In this document: positions 1 through 8,625 of the stretch, piece after piece
How positions within the stretch are numbered: the first letter of the stretch is position 1
Layout: the number at the start of each line of letters is the position of its first letter
Source of the DNA: Deltaproteobacteria bacterium
Lineage (GTDB): Bacteria; Myxococcota_A; UBA796; SXON01
Reading direction: 5' to 3'
Assembly (NCBI GenBank): GCA_947445035.1
Contig: CANFCK010000002.1
Location: 285,212-349,211, forward strand
Length of the DNA stretch: 64,000 nt
Translations under genes and position numbers: made by a program
Notes under the pieces: generated by a model
What the model saw: the letters and a program-made list of their open reading frames with translations, nothing else
Told to the model about the DNA's origin: nothing
The model's database searches: none

Positions 1-756
1 GTAGCCGGGCTTCCGGAGGCGCCGCCGGCGACTGGCCCCCGGCCACTTTTCATCGTCGGGCTGCCGCGGTCGGGTACCAGCCTGTGCGAGCAGGCGCTGG
101 CGGCCCACCCGGAAGTCCACGCCGCGGGCGAGCGCGACGAGCTGCGGCGGCTGGCCATCCGCTTGGGCGAGGCGCTCGGCACACCCTGGCCGGCCTGCGC
201 CCCGAGCGTCCATCGCGGTGCCATCCAGGGTGCGGCGATGTGGCGGGCCGCCGCCGGGGGCGCGGACGCCGTCGTCGTGACCGACAAGATGCCCGACAAC
301 CTCTTCCGCCTCGGTCTGGCCGCACAGTTGTTCCCGGACGCCCGCGCCGTGATCATGCAACGCGACCCGAAGGACACGCTGTTGTCGTGTTGGCAGCAGG
401 CCTTCGGTCCGGCGCACGCGTGGACGTCGACCTGGGAGGGCCTCGCGGCGATGGCGGCGGCGAACGCACGCGTGACCGCACGCTGGCTCGAGGAGGCGCC
501 GATGCCGCTGTGCGTGGTGCGGTACGAGGACCTCGTCCGTTCACCCGACACTGAGCTTCGCGACATCGTCGCGTTTGCCGGCCTGCCCTGGGACGAACGG
601 GTACTGGCGCCGGAAAAGGTGCAGCGCGTCGTGCGAACCGCGTCCATCCTTCAGGTGCGGGAAAAGATGCACACCGGCAGCGTGGGGCGTTGGCGACGGT
701 ATGCGGAGGTTTTGGAGCCGTTGTGGGAGCGGCTGGCGGCGGCAGGGGTGGGGTAG
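1..756 (+). CDS. Sulfotransferase family protein, 5' end cut by window edge
   Basis: The frame is open from the first base and ends at TAG 754-756, giving about 251 visible residues with the start lying outside the window. Near the beginning is FIVGLPRSGTSL (about residues 17-28), which fits the 5'-phosphosulfate-binding loop of PAPS-dependent sulfotransferases. Further on, QRDPKDTLLSCW fits the 3'-phosphate-binding Arg...Ser motif. The family transfers sulfate from PAPS to a hydroxyl or amine; the acceptor here cannot be read. TPR-sulfotransferase fusions are common in Gram-negative bacteria, so an N-terminal TPR region may lie to the left. The next gene is over 400 bases away on the other strand. 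Confidence 0.85.
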   Translation, partial: VAGLPEAPPATGPRPLFIVGLPRSGTSLCEQALAAHPEVHAAGERDELRRLAIRLGEALGTPWPACAPSVHRGAIQGAAMWRAAAGGADAVVVTDKMPDNLFRLGLAAQLFPDARAVIMQRDPKDTLLSCWQQAFGPAHAWTSTWEGLAAMAAANARVTARWLEEAPMPLCVVRYEDLVRSPDTELRDIVAFAGLPWDERVLAPEKVQRVVRTASILQVREKMHTGSVGRWRRYAEVLEPLWERLAAAGVG

Positions 757-1160
757 GTCGCCGCGCGGACGATCGCCGACCTCCTCCTCCGGAAGATGAG
801 GATCGCACGCCTGGCCGGGGCGGGTGGCGATGGGGCAGGCCGTCCACAATGAACCAAGGTACGATCTCCAGGATCGTGGTCACTTCGGTGCATCCAATCA
901 AGCGAATCGTGAACGGAAGTCAAGGAGATGTGGGGGATCCTGCCCCTTTCAGTTCAGGATCATGAACCAAGATCGGTAGGATGTGGGGGATCCTGCCGAG
1001 TTGGGTTCACGCGATCCAGTCGCGACCGCCGCACCACCGCGGTGCTATCCGTGGCGAGTTCCTCGTTCCGCGTGAGCGGCGCCGGTGCCGCGCCAGGGCC
1101 GATGTCCTGCTCTGCGAGATGAGGATCGCCACTTGAGACCCGCTGAACCATCTCCCATCG
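757..1160. other. Intergenic stretch between convergent genes, no gene seen
   Basis: These 404 bases separate the sulfotransferase-like gene and the convergent ABC permease gene. Short open frames occur on both strands but none has family-like sequence or a good ribosome site. The only clear structure is a pair of 18-base direct repeats (927-944 and 980-997), listed separately. No convincing terminator hairpin with a T-tract was found. Confidence 0.6.
927..997. repeat. Pair of exact 18-base direct repeats
   Basis: The sequence gatgtgggggatcctgcc occurs at 927-944 and again at 980-997, a 53-base offset. Two shorter matching pieces (atgaaccaag) occur at about 849 and 962, so the two halves look like a degenerate tandem duplication. 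Both copies lie between convergent genes. Function is unknown; a decayed tandem duplication or a dispersed intergenic repeat would both fit. Confidence 0.7.
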
Positions 1161-1952
1161 TCAGCTGCTCGCGCTCGAATAGCTCCGTAGCGCCCGCATC
1201 AGCACCATCCTGGAGGCGACGAGCATCGCTACCGCCGTCGCCACCGCGCCGCCCACAAGCGAAAAGTCCAAGCGGCCGAGGAGCGCCATCGCCGGGTAGC
1301 TCGACACCAGCGCCACCGGAATAACCGTCGTCAGCGCAATGCGGATGCCGCGCCCGTAGACCGACACCGGCCATCGCCCTGCGTCGCTGACGGCGCCGAG
1401 CAGAAAGCGCAGGTTGTCGACCCGGACGAACCAGAAGCTGGTGCAGATGACCATCAGCCACAGGCCGTAGGTGGCAGCGAGGCCGCAACCGAAAAGCAGC
1501 GCCGCGAGCGCCACGGCGGCCACGGACGGCTCACCGAGCCGGCCCAATGAAACGGCGACGACGATGAGCCCTGCGACAAGCTCCCAAATCGCCACCGGCG
1601 CCACCCGACGGACTGACAACAAGAGCTGAGCATCGACCGGCCGAATGAGCAGGTAGTCGAGCGCACCCGAGCGCACTCCGTCCACGATCGCGCCAAGGTT
1701 CGGCTCGATCAACCCCGCCACAAACGCGTTGTAGAGCAGGAAGAAGCCGGTGACCAGGAGCGCCTGGTCGAGGGTCCACCCTTGCAGCTCCGACACCCGG
1801 GCGTAGACCAGGAACAAGGGCGCCGCAACGCCGAACGCCGAGAGCCCGCCCACCAAGATCTCGGCCATGAAGCTGGCGCGATACTGCATTGCCGTCAAGA
1901 GAGACACCCGCAGCAGCGCCAGAGCAACCTCCATCCGGAAGCCGCGAATCAC
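1161..1952 (-). CDS. ABC-2 type permease (second permease of three-gene exporter)
   Basis: An integral membrane protein of about 263 residues with several hydrophobic segments and the overall look of the ABC-2 permease family paired with COG4586-type ATPases (COG3694/ABC2_membrane_6 type). I place the start at GTG 1952, which forms a 4-base GTGA overlap with the stop of the upstream permease. A longer frame runs to 2027 but would overlap that gene by 79 bases. It is last in the ATPase-permease-permease operon reading leftward from 3735. The substrate is unknown; relatives move drugs, lipids or polysaccharide precursors out of the cytoplasm. Confidence 0.85.
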   Translation of the reverse strand: MIRGFRMEVALALLRVSLLTAMQYRASFMAEILVGGLSAFGVAAPLFLVYARVSELQGWTLDQALLVTGFFLLYNAFVAGLIEPNLGAIVDGVRSGALDYLLIRPVDAQLLLSVRRVAPVAIWELVAGLIVVAVSLGRLGEPSVAAVALAALLFGCGLAATYGLWLMVICTSFWFVRVDNLRFLLGAVSDAGRWPVSVYGRGIRIALTTVIPVALVSSYPAMALLGRLDFSLVGGAVATAVAMLVASRMVLMRALRSYSSASS

Positions 1953-2782
1953 GCGCCCACCGCGCCGTACCGACGGATGCCCGCGCGCCAGACGGAGCCG
2001 AGCCCGCTCCCCAGGATCACCACCCACATCGCCTGGACGGCAAGTGTCGCGACCGGATCAACCCGACCGAGCACGATGTCGATGGGTGCGCCGAGCGTCG
2101 AGTAGAAGGGCAACCAGCGGATCCACCCGACGAGATCGGGCGGGAAGAGGTCGAGCGGCACGAAGTACCCCGCGCACAACGCCCAGATCGCAAACCACGC
2201 CGACCAGAAGCCCATTGACTGCTCGAACCAGAACGCGAGCATCCCGAACATCGCCTGCACCGACCACGAGGCCAAGAACGCCAGGATGACGCTGAGGAAG
2301 AAGGCAACCGCCGCAAGAGGCTCCGGCCAGAAGAGCAGCTCCGGCCGCCACACGACGATCAGCGCCAAAAGCGGCACGATGATCACCGACCGAAAAGGGA
2401 GCGCCGCCAACGTTTCAGCCAGGTTGAACGCCAGGGGATGGACCGGCCGCAAAAGGCGCGGCGAGAGATCGCCCTGACGGATGGCGTAATTGAGCTCCCA
2501 GACGATCCACGCGCCGGTGAGCTGGCGCACGAGCAGATTCACGGTGAAGTACCGGGTGAACCCCAGCTGATCCCAACCCCCGATGGGACCCGACGCCGCT
2601 GCCGAGTTCCACAACGACAACATCACCAGCGGGAGCGTCGCGCTAAGCACCCAGATCGCCATCTCGGCGCGGTAGGCGACCATCCCCGAAAAGGCCACCT
2701 GCTGCAACGCAGGCCAGGCGCGGACGAGGTGACGGAGCCGCGCGACCACGCCGGACCCGAGCGGAACCGGGCCGGTCCTCAC
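1949..2782 (-). CDS. ABC-2 type permease (first permease of three-gene exporter)
   Basis: A 277-residue polytopic membrane protein resembling COG4587 permeases (daunorubicin-type exporters). Hydrophobic segments are spread through the protein, and an aromatic-rich segment around residues 185-215 is typical of these permeases. ATG 2782 overlaps the stop of the upstream ATPase gene by four bases (ATGA), so the genes are translationally coupled. It presumably forms a heterodimeric channel with the downstream permease, powered by the ATPase. Substrate not inferable. Confidence 0.85.
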   Translation of the reverse strand: MRTGPVPLGSGVVARLRHLVRAWPALQQVAFSGMVAYRAEMAIWVLSATLPLVMLSLWNSAAASGPIGGWDQLGFTRYFTVNLLVRQLTGAWIVWELNYAIRQGDLSPRLLRPVHPLAFNLAETLAALPFRSVIIVPLLALIVVWRPELLFWPEPLAAVAFFLSVILAFLASWSVQAMFGMLAFWFEQSMGFWSAWFAIWALCAGYFVPLDLFPPDLVGWIRWLPFYSTLGAPIDIVLGRVDPVATLAVQAMWVVILGSGLGSVWRAGIRRYGAVGA

Positions 2783-3735
2783 GCCCTCCCCTCGGCGAAA
2801 ACCCGCGCAATCACCTCTTCCAACGGGGGCACCTCGACTCCGAACTCCACCAGCGGCGCCAGGGTGAGCAAGCGCTGGATGAGCGCGTTGGCCTCGGCCG
2901 CGGGCACCGTCGCCACCATCCGGCCCTCGGTCACCGCGAAGCCGAGCCCCGCCAACTCCGGCAGCACCTGCTGCACCACGATCCGACGTTCCGGTGCAAC
3001 GCGGCGCGACAGCTCATCGAGGGAACCGTCGTAACGGAGCGTACCCTGGTCGATGATGAGCAGCCGGGGCGTCAACGCGGCGATGTCCTGCATGTAGTGG
3101 CTGGTCAAAAGCACCGTGGCGCCGGTTTCGCGGTTGTGTTCGGCGACGAACTGCCGTACTTGCACCTGCATCTCGACGTCCAGCCCGATGGTGGGCTCAT
3201 CCAGAAAAAGCACCTGAGGCCGATGGACCAACGCCGCGATGAGCTCGCACTTCATCCGCTCGCCCAGCGAGAGGTTGCGCACCGGCTTGTCGAGCAGAGC
3301 TTCCGCCCGCAACATCGCCACCAGCTCGTCCAGCGTGCTTCGGAACGCGGCACGTTCTACGCCGTACATCGCGCGGTTGAGCTCGAAGCTCTCGCGCGCC
3401 GGAAGGTCCCACAACAGCTGCTGCTTCTGCCCCATGACCAGGGTGATCTGCTGGAGGAACGCCGGAGCTCGCGATTGGGGAACGTGGCCAGCGACCGACA
3501 GCTCTCCCGAGGTCGGGTACAGGAGGCCGGACAACATCTTGAGCGTCGTCGTTTTTCCCGCGCCATTGGGCCCCAGGAAACCGACACGTTCCCCCGGCTG
3601 GATGGAAAAGCTAAGGTCGCGCACGGCTTTGACCTCGCGGAACTCGCGAGAGAAAAGCGACCGGAGCGCGCCGCCGAGGCCAGGTGGCCGGACCGGCACG
3701 CGGTATGTCTTGGTGAGCCCGCGCACCTGGATCAT
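2779..3735 (-). CDS. ABC transporter ATPase (COG4586-like)
   Basis: A 318-residue ATP-binding subunit. Walker A is GPNGAGKTT (about residues 56-64), the signature is LSLGERMKCEL in place of LSGGQ, and Walker B is VLFLDEPTIGLD followed by an H-loop in LLTSHYMQD. The LSLGER signature and a C-terminal extension of about 80 residues fit the COG4586 ATPases that work with two separate ABC-2 permeases. It is the first gene of a leftward operon with 4-base overlaps. About 25 bases separate its start from the rightward gene at 3761, so the two transcription units probably share a divergent promoter region. Confidence 0.93.
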   Translation of the reverse strand: MIQVRGLTKTYRVPVRPPGLGGALRSLFSREFREVKAVRDLSFSIQPGERVGFLGPNGAGKTTTLKMLSGLLYPTSGELSVAGHVPQSRAPAFLQQITLVMGQKQQLLWDLPARESFELNRAMYGVERAAFRSTLDELVAMLRAEALLDKPVRNLSLGERMKCELIAALVHRPQVLFLDEPTIGLDVEMQVQVRQFVAEHNRETGATVLLTSHYMQDIAALTPRLLIIDQGTLRYDGSLDELSRRVAPERRIVVQQVLPELAGLGFAVTEGRMVATVPAAEANALIQRLLTLAPLVEFGVEVPPLEEVIARVFAEGRA

Positions 3736-3760
3736 CCGCGCCCGTTAACAGCCGGTGCCC

Positions 3761-4675
3761 ATGTCGCTCACCCTCCTGGGGCCCGAACGCCCAGACGGCG
3801 TCCTCCCCGAACTGCTCGTCAAACACGGCATCACCGGGCCGGTCGCGCTGATCAGCGCCGGCTGGCGGTACGACGAAGCACGCGACGAACCCCTGCGTGC
3901 CGCCATCCCCAACGAGGTCAAAAACCTTCGGCTCTACGAACGCTTCCGCACCCTTGAGCGTGACGCCGCCGAGCTGATGTCCCGCTACACCGCCAAGCAA
4001 GATGTGTTGCGACGGATCAAGGACCGGTACCGCATGCGAGTGCAGGCCGGCCTCGACAGCGCGTACGCTTTGCTTCGCGAGTTCCGCACGCCGACCGACA
4101 AGTGGTTCCTCCAAGCGGTGCAGCAGCTCCGCGACACCGATGAGCTCTTCCTTTCCGAAGCACGCGCGCTCCACGAACAGTTCGAGATCGAAGCGCGGCC
4201 CGGCGACCATGCGCTGGTTCGCCGGGAGCGGGATGGGGTGCGCGCCGACATGGATGGCTGCGCCGCGCTGCTCATCGCCGGAGGGCACATCGGCGTGCTT
4301 CGCAACCGCTGTATTTTCCTGGATGTGGGCCCGGTCCTCACCCATCGGCCGTTGTACGCTTGGAGCGCGGGCGCCATGCTCCTGACCGAGCGGGTGTTGC
4401 TTTACCACGACCACACGGCGTATGGCCCCGGCACGGCGGAGTTCCTGGACCATGGCCTTGGTCTTTTGCGAGAAACCGTGTTGTTGCCACACGCGCGCGA
4501 ACGGTTGAACCTGGAGGACCGAATCCACCTTTCCGTGCTTGCCCACCGCCTCGCCCCACGCCAGGCGGTCTGCCTACAGAACGGCGCGGCCTTCGAGGAT
4601 GGCCGATACACCGGGAAGCCCGGCGCTGCCTTCACCCTCACCCTCGACGGGAGCCAGCTTGCAGCGAGTCCTTGA
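3761..4675 (+). CDS. Peptidase S51 / class I glutamine amidotransferase-like protein
   Basis: About 304 residues. The C-terminal half has an IAGGHIG strand-turn and, about 28 residues on, AWSAGAM (Ser near residue 202), which fits the nucleophile elbow of S51 peptidases such as cyanophycinase and aspartyl dipeptidase. The middle is helical and charged, with no homology I recognise. ATG 3761 is preferred over GTG 3755. The coding end overlaps the next gene, a predicted esterase, so the two are probably co-expressed. The family assignment rests on the elbow and the preceding glycine-rich strand; His and Asp/Glu partners were not identified, so catalytic activity is uncertain. Confidence 0.6.
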   Translation: MSLTLLGPERPDGVLPELLVKHGITGPVALISAGWRYDEARDEPLRAAIPNEVKNLRLYERFRTLERDAAELMSRYTAKQDVLRRIKDRYRMRVQAGLDSAYALLREFRTPTDKWFLQAVQQLRDTDELFLSEARALHEQFEIEARPGDHALVRRERDGVRADMDGCAALLIAGGHIGVLRNRCIFLDVGPVLTHRPLYAWSAGAMLLTERVLLYHDHTAYGPGTAEFLDHGLGLLRETVLLPHARERLNLEDRIHLSVLAHRLAPRQAVCLQNGAAFEDGRYTGKPGAAFTLTLDGSQLAASP

Positions 4676-5810
4676 CCTCATCGCGCGCATCCAGCGCCCG
4701 GGCGTCAAGGCGACGGAGCTGCTCGACGCCTTCGTGGAAGACACCGTTTTTCCGTTGGTCACCGACGACCACGCGGTATTCTTCTATTGGGACGGGGAAC
4801 CAACCGAAGCGGTCTTCCTCCAACACTGGGTATTCGGGCTGCCGTCGCGTATCGAACTGCGCCGGATTCCCCACACCAACGCCTTCTGGCTTCCGTTGGA
4901 CCTGCCCAAACGGGCGCGGGTCGAGTACAAGTTCGAGCTGGTCCGCAAGGGCGCCGGGCGCTGGTCGGCCGACCCCCGCAATCCACGACGCGCGTACGAT
5001 CCATTTGGCAGCAACTCCGTCTGTCCCGCCTCATCCTACGAGGACCCTGAATGGACCAAGGCGGATCCGTTCGTTCGGGCCGGAACGCTGGTCTCCGGGA
5101 GCTTGCACTCAACGGCGTTTCGTGAGGATCGCGAGTACCAAGTGTACGTTCCCTACGGCGCCCGCGTGGGCAAGAAATACCCGCTGCTCATCGTCCACGA
5201 CGGGCACGATTTCTTGCACTTTGCCGAAATGCGGACCTGCCTGGACAACCTCATCCACCGCCACGAGGTGGCCCCGCTGTTGGTCGCGTTCACCAACGGA
5301 AAAAAGCGCAACTGGGAGTATGCCGCCAACCCCAAGCAGGCGGAGTTCTTGGCCTTGGAGCTGCTCCCCCACCTGCGGGAAAACTTTCCCGTGCTCGATG
5401 GCCCAGAGTTCCAGGGGCTCATGGGCGCGTCGTTCGGTGCGGTCTCGACCTTGTTTGCGGCGGTCAGCCATCCAGGCACCTGGGGCCGGCTGCTCTTGGA
5501 AAGTGGCAGCTTCGCCTTCACCGACATCGGCGAGCACGAACGTGGCCCGATGTGGGACCCGATCGTGAAGTTCGTCAACGACTTCCGGGCCGATCCCCCC
5601 TCGCTCGACGCGCGCGTCTTCCAGAGCTGCGGCACCTTCGAGTCGTTGATTTACTACAATCGCAGCCTCGTGCCCGTATTCCAGCGGGCGGCCGAAGAAG
5701 CCCGCTTCACCGAGGCGCCCGACGGCCACAACTGGATCAATTGGCGCGACCGCCTTCGTGAGGGGCTAACGTGGTTGTTCCCAGGGCCGTTGTGGATGTA
5801 CTACGAGTGA
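4659..5810 (+). CDS. Esterase D / enterochelin-esterase-like alpha/beta hydrolase
   Basis: A protein of about 383 residues. An N-terminal beta-rich part (EYKFELV, FGSNSVCP) resembles the carbohydrate-binding-like N-domain of enterochelin esterases. The C-terminal alpha/beta-hydrolase has the strand PLLIVHDGHDF, the nucleophile elbow GASFGAVS and a late GHNW that could supply the catalytic His. I choose TTG 4659 because a GGGAG sits six bases upstream and the overlap with the preceding gene is then only 17 bases; an in-frame ATG at 4599 is the alternative. There is no signal peptide, so it is likely cytoplasmic. The substrate is unknown (siderophore, acyl or peptide ester). Confidence 0.78.
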   Translation: MQRVLDLIARIQRPGVKATELLDAFVEDTVFPLVTDDHAVFFYWDGEPTEAVFLQHWVFGLPSRIELRRIPHTNAFWLPLDLPKRARVEYKFELVRKGAGRWSADPRNPRRAYDPFGSNSVCPASSYEDPEWTKADPFVRAGTLVSGSLHSTAFREDREYQVYVPYGARVGKKYPLLIVHDGHDFLHFAEMRTCLDNLIHRHEVAPLLVAFTNGKKRNWEYAANPKQAEFLALELLPHLRENFPVLDGPEFQGLMGASFGAVSTLFAAVSHPGTWGRLLLESGSFAFTDIGEHERGPMWDPIVKFVNDFRADPPSLDARVFQSCGTFESLIYYNRSLVPVFQRAAEEARFTEAPDGHNWINWRDRLREGLTWLFPGPLWMYYE

Positions 5811-5873
5811 GTTCCCCCTCCCGGTGGCCGGGGGGCGTCATGAGCCAGTTCGTGTGGGTGGTGGCGGTGAGGT

Positions 5874-7316
5874 CTACTCCCGCACCCCCTCAAACCACGG
5901 CACCTCGATCGACAGCCCGCGCTCGGCGTCCTCGATCAGCACCTTGGCGCACAGTCTCCGAGGGTCGGCCGCCATTTCGCCGCGCGCCACCCGCAAGGAC
6001 TCGCGCGGCTCGTCGTCGGCGACCAGCGCCCCCCGCCAGCGAGCATCCGGCGCGTAGATCGAGGGTAGCCAACCCGCCACGATGGCGACGACCGCGACCA
6101 CGACAAGCACCGCCGCCGTCGGACCCACTCGCTCGCGGCGCAACCACGACATCGATTCCGGCGCGCGCCGGCGCAAGCGGTCGAACCCGAGCAGGAGGGC
6201 GCCGGTCGCCAGGCCGAAGAGCAGCGGCAGCGGCGCGGAGCCGAGGGCCAGTTGTCGAGGATGGGGAAGCGTCAGTGCCGCGCTGCGCAGCAGCACCAGG
6301 AACGGCGTGACCGTGAGCACCAGGGCGGCCGCCCGCCGCCACTTGCGCGCCGCCACCAAAACCGCGACAACCGTCGCGACCGCGATGGGCATGCGCATCG
6401 CGTAGAGCTCGCCGCCACCGGGCTGACGGAACCAGCCCTCGCTCATCGACACTGGCCGCGAGCCGTCCACCTCACCCAAAAAACGCAGGGCGTCGAGCAG
6501 CGTCAGCGGCGAGCCATGCCCCCAAATGAACGCAGGGGAATCCTCCCAGCGGGGCAGGGGCCAGCTGACTCCAGCCAGCCGCCCGGCGTCCTCAGCGTAA
6601 CGATGCACGGCGCTCTGAAGCGAGGCGGGATTGGCTGGGTAGGACCAAGCGCCGGTCTCCCAGGCGAGCACGACCGCCAAAACCGGTCCGCACGCGGCGA
6701 CCACCCGCCCCCACCATGGCAACCGCGCCAGGGCGCCGCCCAACACCGCCCCCGGGAGCAGCGCCACCACCAAGGTCACGCTCCGCAGATCGGCGAGGGG
6801 CAGCAGGTAGAAACAGACGCTCGCGGCCAACGACCAGCCCGCCCCGCCGCGCGCGATCGCCCCGGAAACTGCCGCCGCGGTCGCGACCTGGATCAGCATC
6901 ACCTCCGGGTAGAAGCTGACCGTTCGGCTCAACAAGACCAACGACCCAAAGCAAGGCACCCACGCCACCGTCAGCCAGCCGGCCCGCCGGCCGCCGATCG
7001 CCCTCGCCCACAGAAAGAGCGCCGCCACCCAGCCGACGGCGGAGATCACCGAGGCCGTGGTCAACGCGCCGATCGCGCCCATGGTCGGCATCAGCGCCCC
7101 CGGCAGTGCGCCCGCCAGGACCGTGCGCTGCGAGGGCCAGAGGTCGAAGCGGCCGTCCGCAAACGACTTTACCGCGAAGCAGTAGTCCTGAAAGTCGGAG
7201 GTGGTGACCGCAAAGCCGCGCACCCGCACCCCGGCCACCACCACGGCGACGAGCCAGGTGCCGAGGACCGCGGCCACCAGCACTTCGGCGGCTAAAAACC
7301 ATCGGCGGCGAGACAC
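5874..7316 (-). CDS. Polytopic membrane protein, possibly GT-C-like
   Basis: About 480 residues with roughly ten hydrophobic segments, a soluble insertion rich in Trp/Pro around the middle and a C-terminal soluble tail (after about residue 420). An early loop after the first membrane helix carries DFQDYCFAV, reminiscent of the Asp-bearing first loop of GT-C glycosyltransferases and related membrane enzymes, but no diagnostic motif is certain. GTG 7316 gives a start directly before a basic stretch and the first hydrophobic helix; a longer frame runs to 7373. It is divergent from the ATP-grasp gene at 7375. Function unknown; cell-envelope glycan or lipid modification is a guess from fold type and neighbours. 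Confidence 0.6.
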   Translation of the reverse strand: MSRRRWFLAAEVLVAAVLGTWLVAVVVAGVRVRGFAVTTSDFQDYCFAVKSFADGRFDLWPSQRTVLAGALPGALMPTMGAIGALTTASVISAVGWVAALFLWARAIGGRRAGWLTVAWVPCFGSLVLLSRTVSFYPEVMLIQVATAAAVSGAIARGGAGWSLAASVCFYLLPLADLRSVTLVVALLPGAVLGGALARLPWWGRVVAACGPVLAVVLAWETGAWSYPANPASLQSAVHRYAEDAGRLAGVSWPLPRWEDSPAFIWGHGSPLTLLDALRFLGEVDGSRPVSMSEGWFRQPGGGELYAMRMPIAVATVVAVLVAARKWRRAAALVLTVTPFLVLLRSAALTLPHPRQLALGSAPLPLLFGLATGALLLGFDRLRRRAPESMSWLRRERVGPTAAVLVVVAVVAIVAGWLPSIYAPDARWRGALVADDEPRESLRVARGEMAADPRRLCAKVLIEDAERGLSIEVPWFEGVRE

Positions 7317-7374
7317 CGGCGCACGGTAGCACAGGGCGACCCACAGGTTAGCCCTCCCGGCCCCGGAGACCAAG

Positions 7375-8625
7375 ATGTCCCAGACCCGTCGTATCGGCCT
7401 GTCGCTCGGCGCCGACCACTGCTGGCCCGCCTGCTACGAAGAGATCGTCAAGCGCCTGGACCTGAAGCTGCCCGCCGCGGGGGGTACGGTCGACTTTTCG
7501 GTTGAACGGGTCAAGGTGGAGCCCTTCGATCTGCAAGCCACGCCCAACTACGACGTCGTGCTCGACCGGATCACCCACTGGTTCCCGACCACCCGCGAGT
7601 GGATCAAACAGCTCGCGATCGGCGGCACCTACGTGATGAACAACCCGTGGATGATCCAGTCGGCCGAAAAGCACACCACCTACGTCGCGATGATGCGCCT
7701 CGGCTTCCCGATCCCCAAAACCGCGCTGCTCCCACCGAAGGAGTACCCGGACGAAGCGGACGTCAACACCACTATCCGCCGCTACAACAAGCTTTTTTCG
7801 CTCGACGCGATCGGCGACTCGGTTGGCTATCCGCTTTTCATGAAGCCGTACGACGGCGGAGCGTGGCGCGGAGTCAGCAAGGTCGACGGCCGCGCCGCGT
7901 TGCACGCCGCCTACAACAGCTCAGGCACCCAGGTCATGCACTTGCAGAAGGCGGTGGACGACTGGGACCTTTTCGTGCGCGCCATCGGCATCGGCCCTCA
8001 GATCAACTGCGTGAAGTACGACCCGGCGGCACCGCTGCACGCCCGCTATGTCGTCGACTTCAACTTCATGGACGCCCAGGGCTGGACCACGATGCAGCGC
8101 TATGCGCGCGTGATCAACGCCTTTTTCTGCTGGGACTACAACTCTTGCGAGGCGTTGCGCTCCGGGGGCGTCTTCCATCCCATCGACTTCGCCAACGCCT
8201 GCCCCGACAGCCAGGTCACGTCCTTGCACTACCACTTTCCGTGGACCGTGCGGTCGCTCATCGCGTGGACGCTTTTCTGTGCCTACACCGAGCGTAAGCC
8301 GCGCTTCAATCCCAACTGGCAGCCCTACTTCGACATTGCCGACACCGACCTGCCCTTCGAAGAGAAGCTGGCCCGCTACGATCAACTCGCCCGCACGTAC
8401 TTCGACGCCGACCGCTTCGATGAGTTCCGCCGCACCCACCTCGCCCACTTGGACGAGGTGTGCATCGAGTTCTTCCGCACCACCCGCGCCAAGGACATCA
8501 TCCGTGAGAAGGTGGGGATGCTCTTCCCCAAGCACGAGATCGAGCAGTTCACCGACCATTTCTACGGGCTCGTCCAGTTCTGGTGCAAGACCGAGTCCGA
8601 TCGCCTCGGGACGAGCCCGGCGTGA
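7375..8625 (+). CDS. ATP-grasp domain protein
   Basis: A 416-residue protein in the ATP-grasp superfamily (RimK-like ligases). Supporting segments are a central YPLFMKPYDGGAWRGV, the usual ATP-binding strand-loop with Lys and the glycine loop, followed by LFVRAIGIG and VDFNFMD-like strands. ATP-grasp enzymes join a carboxylate, activated as acyl-phosphate, to an amine or thiol. The N-terminal third (ADHCWPACYEE, DRITHWFP) has the pre-grasp fold character. The C-terminal 100 residues are helical and may carry substrate specificity. It overlaps the SGNH-hydrolase gene by four bases, so the two act in one pathway. The substrate is not inferable. Confidence 0.75.
   Translation: MSQTRRIGLSLGADHCWPACYEEIVKRLDLKLPAAGGTVDFSVERVKVEPFDLQATPNYDVVLDRITHWFPTTREWIKQLAIGGTYVMNNPWMIQSAEKHTTYVAMMRLGFPIPKTALLPPKEYPDEADVNTTIRRYNKLFSLDAIGDSVGYPLFMKPYDGGAWRGVSKVDGRAALHAAYNSSGTQVMHLQKAVDDWDLFVRAIGIGPQINCVKYDPAAPLHARYVVDFNFMDAQGWTTMQRYARVINAFFCWDYNSCEALRSGGVFHPIDFANACPDSQVTSLHYHFPWTVRSLIAWTLFCAYTERKPRFNPNWQPYFDIADTDLPFEEKLARYDQLARTYFDADRFDEFRRTHLAHLDEVCIEFFRTTRAKDIIREKVGMLFPKHEIEQFTDHFYGLVQFWCKTESDRLGTSPA

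Noticed and set aside
5811..5873. Terminator between the convergent esterase and membrane-protein genes
   Set aside because: C-rich and G-rich runs can pair loosely but there is no consistent stem or T-tract.
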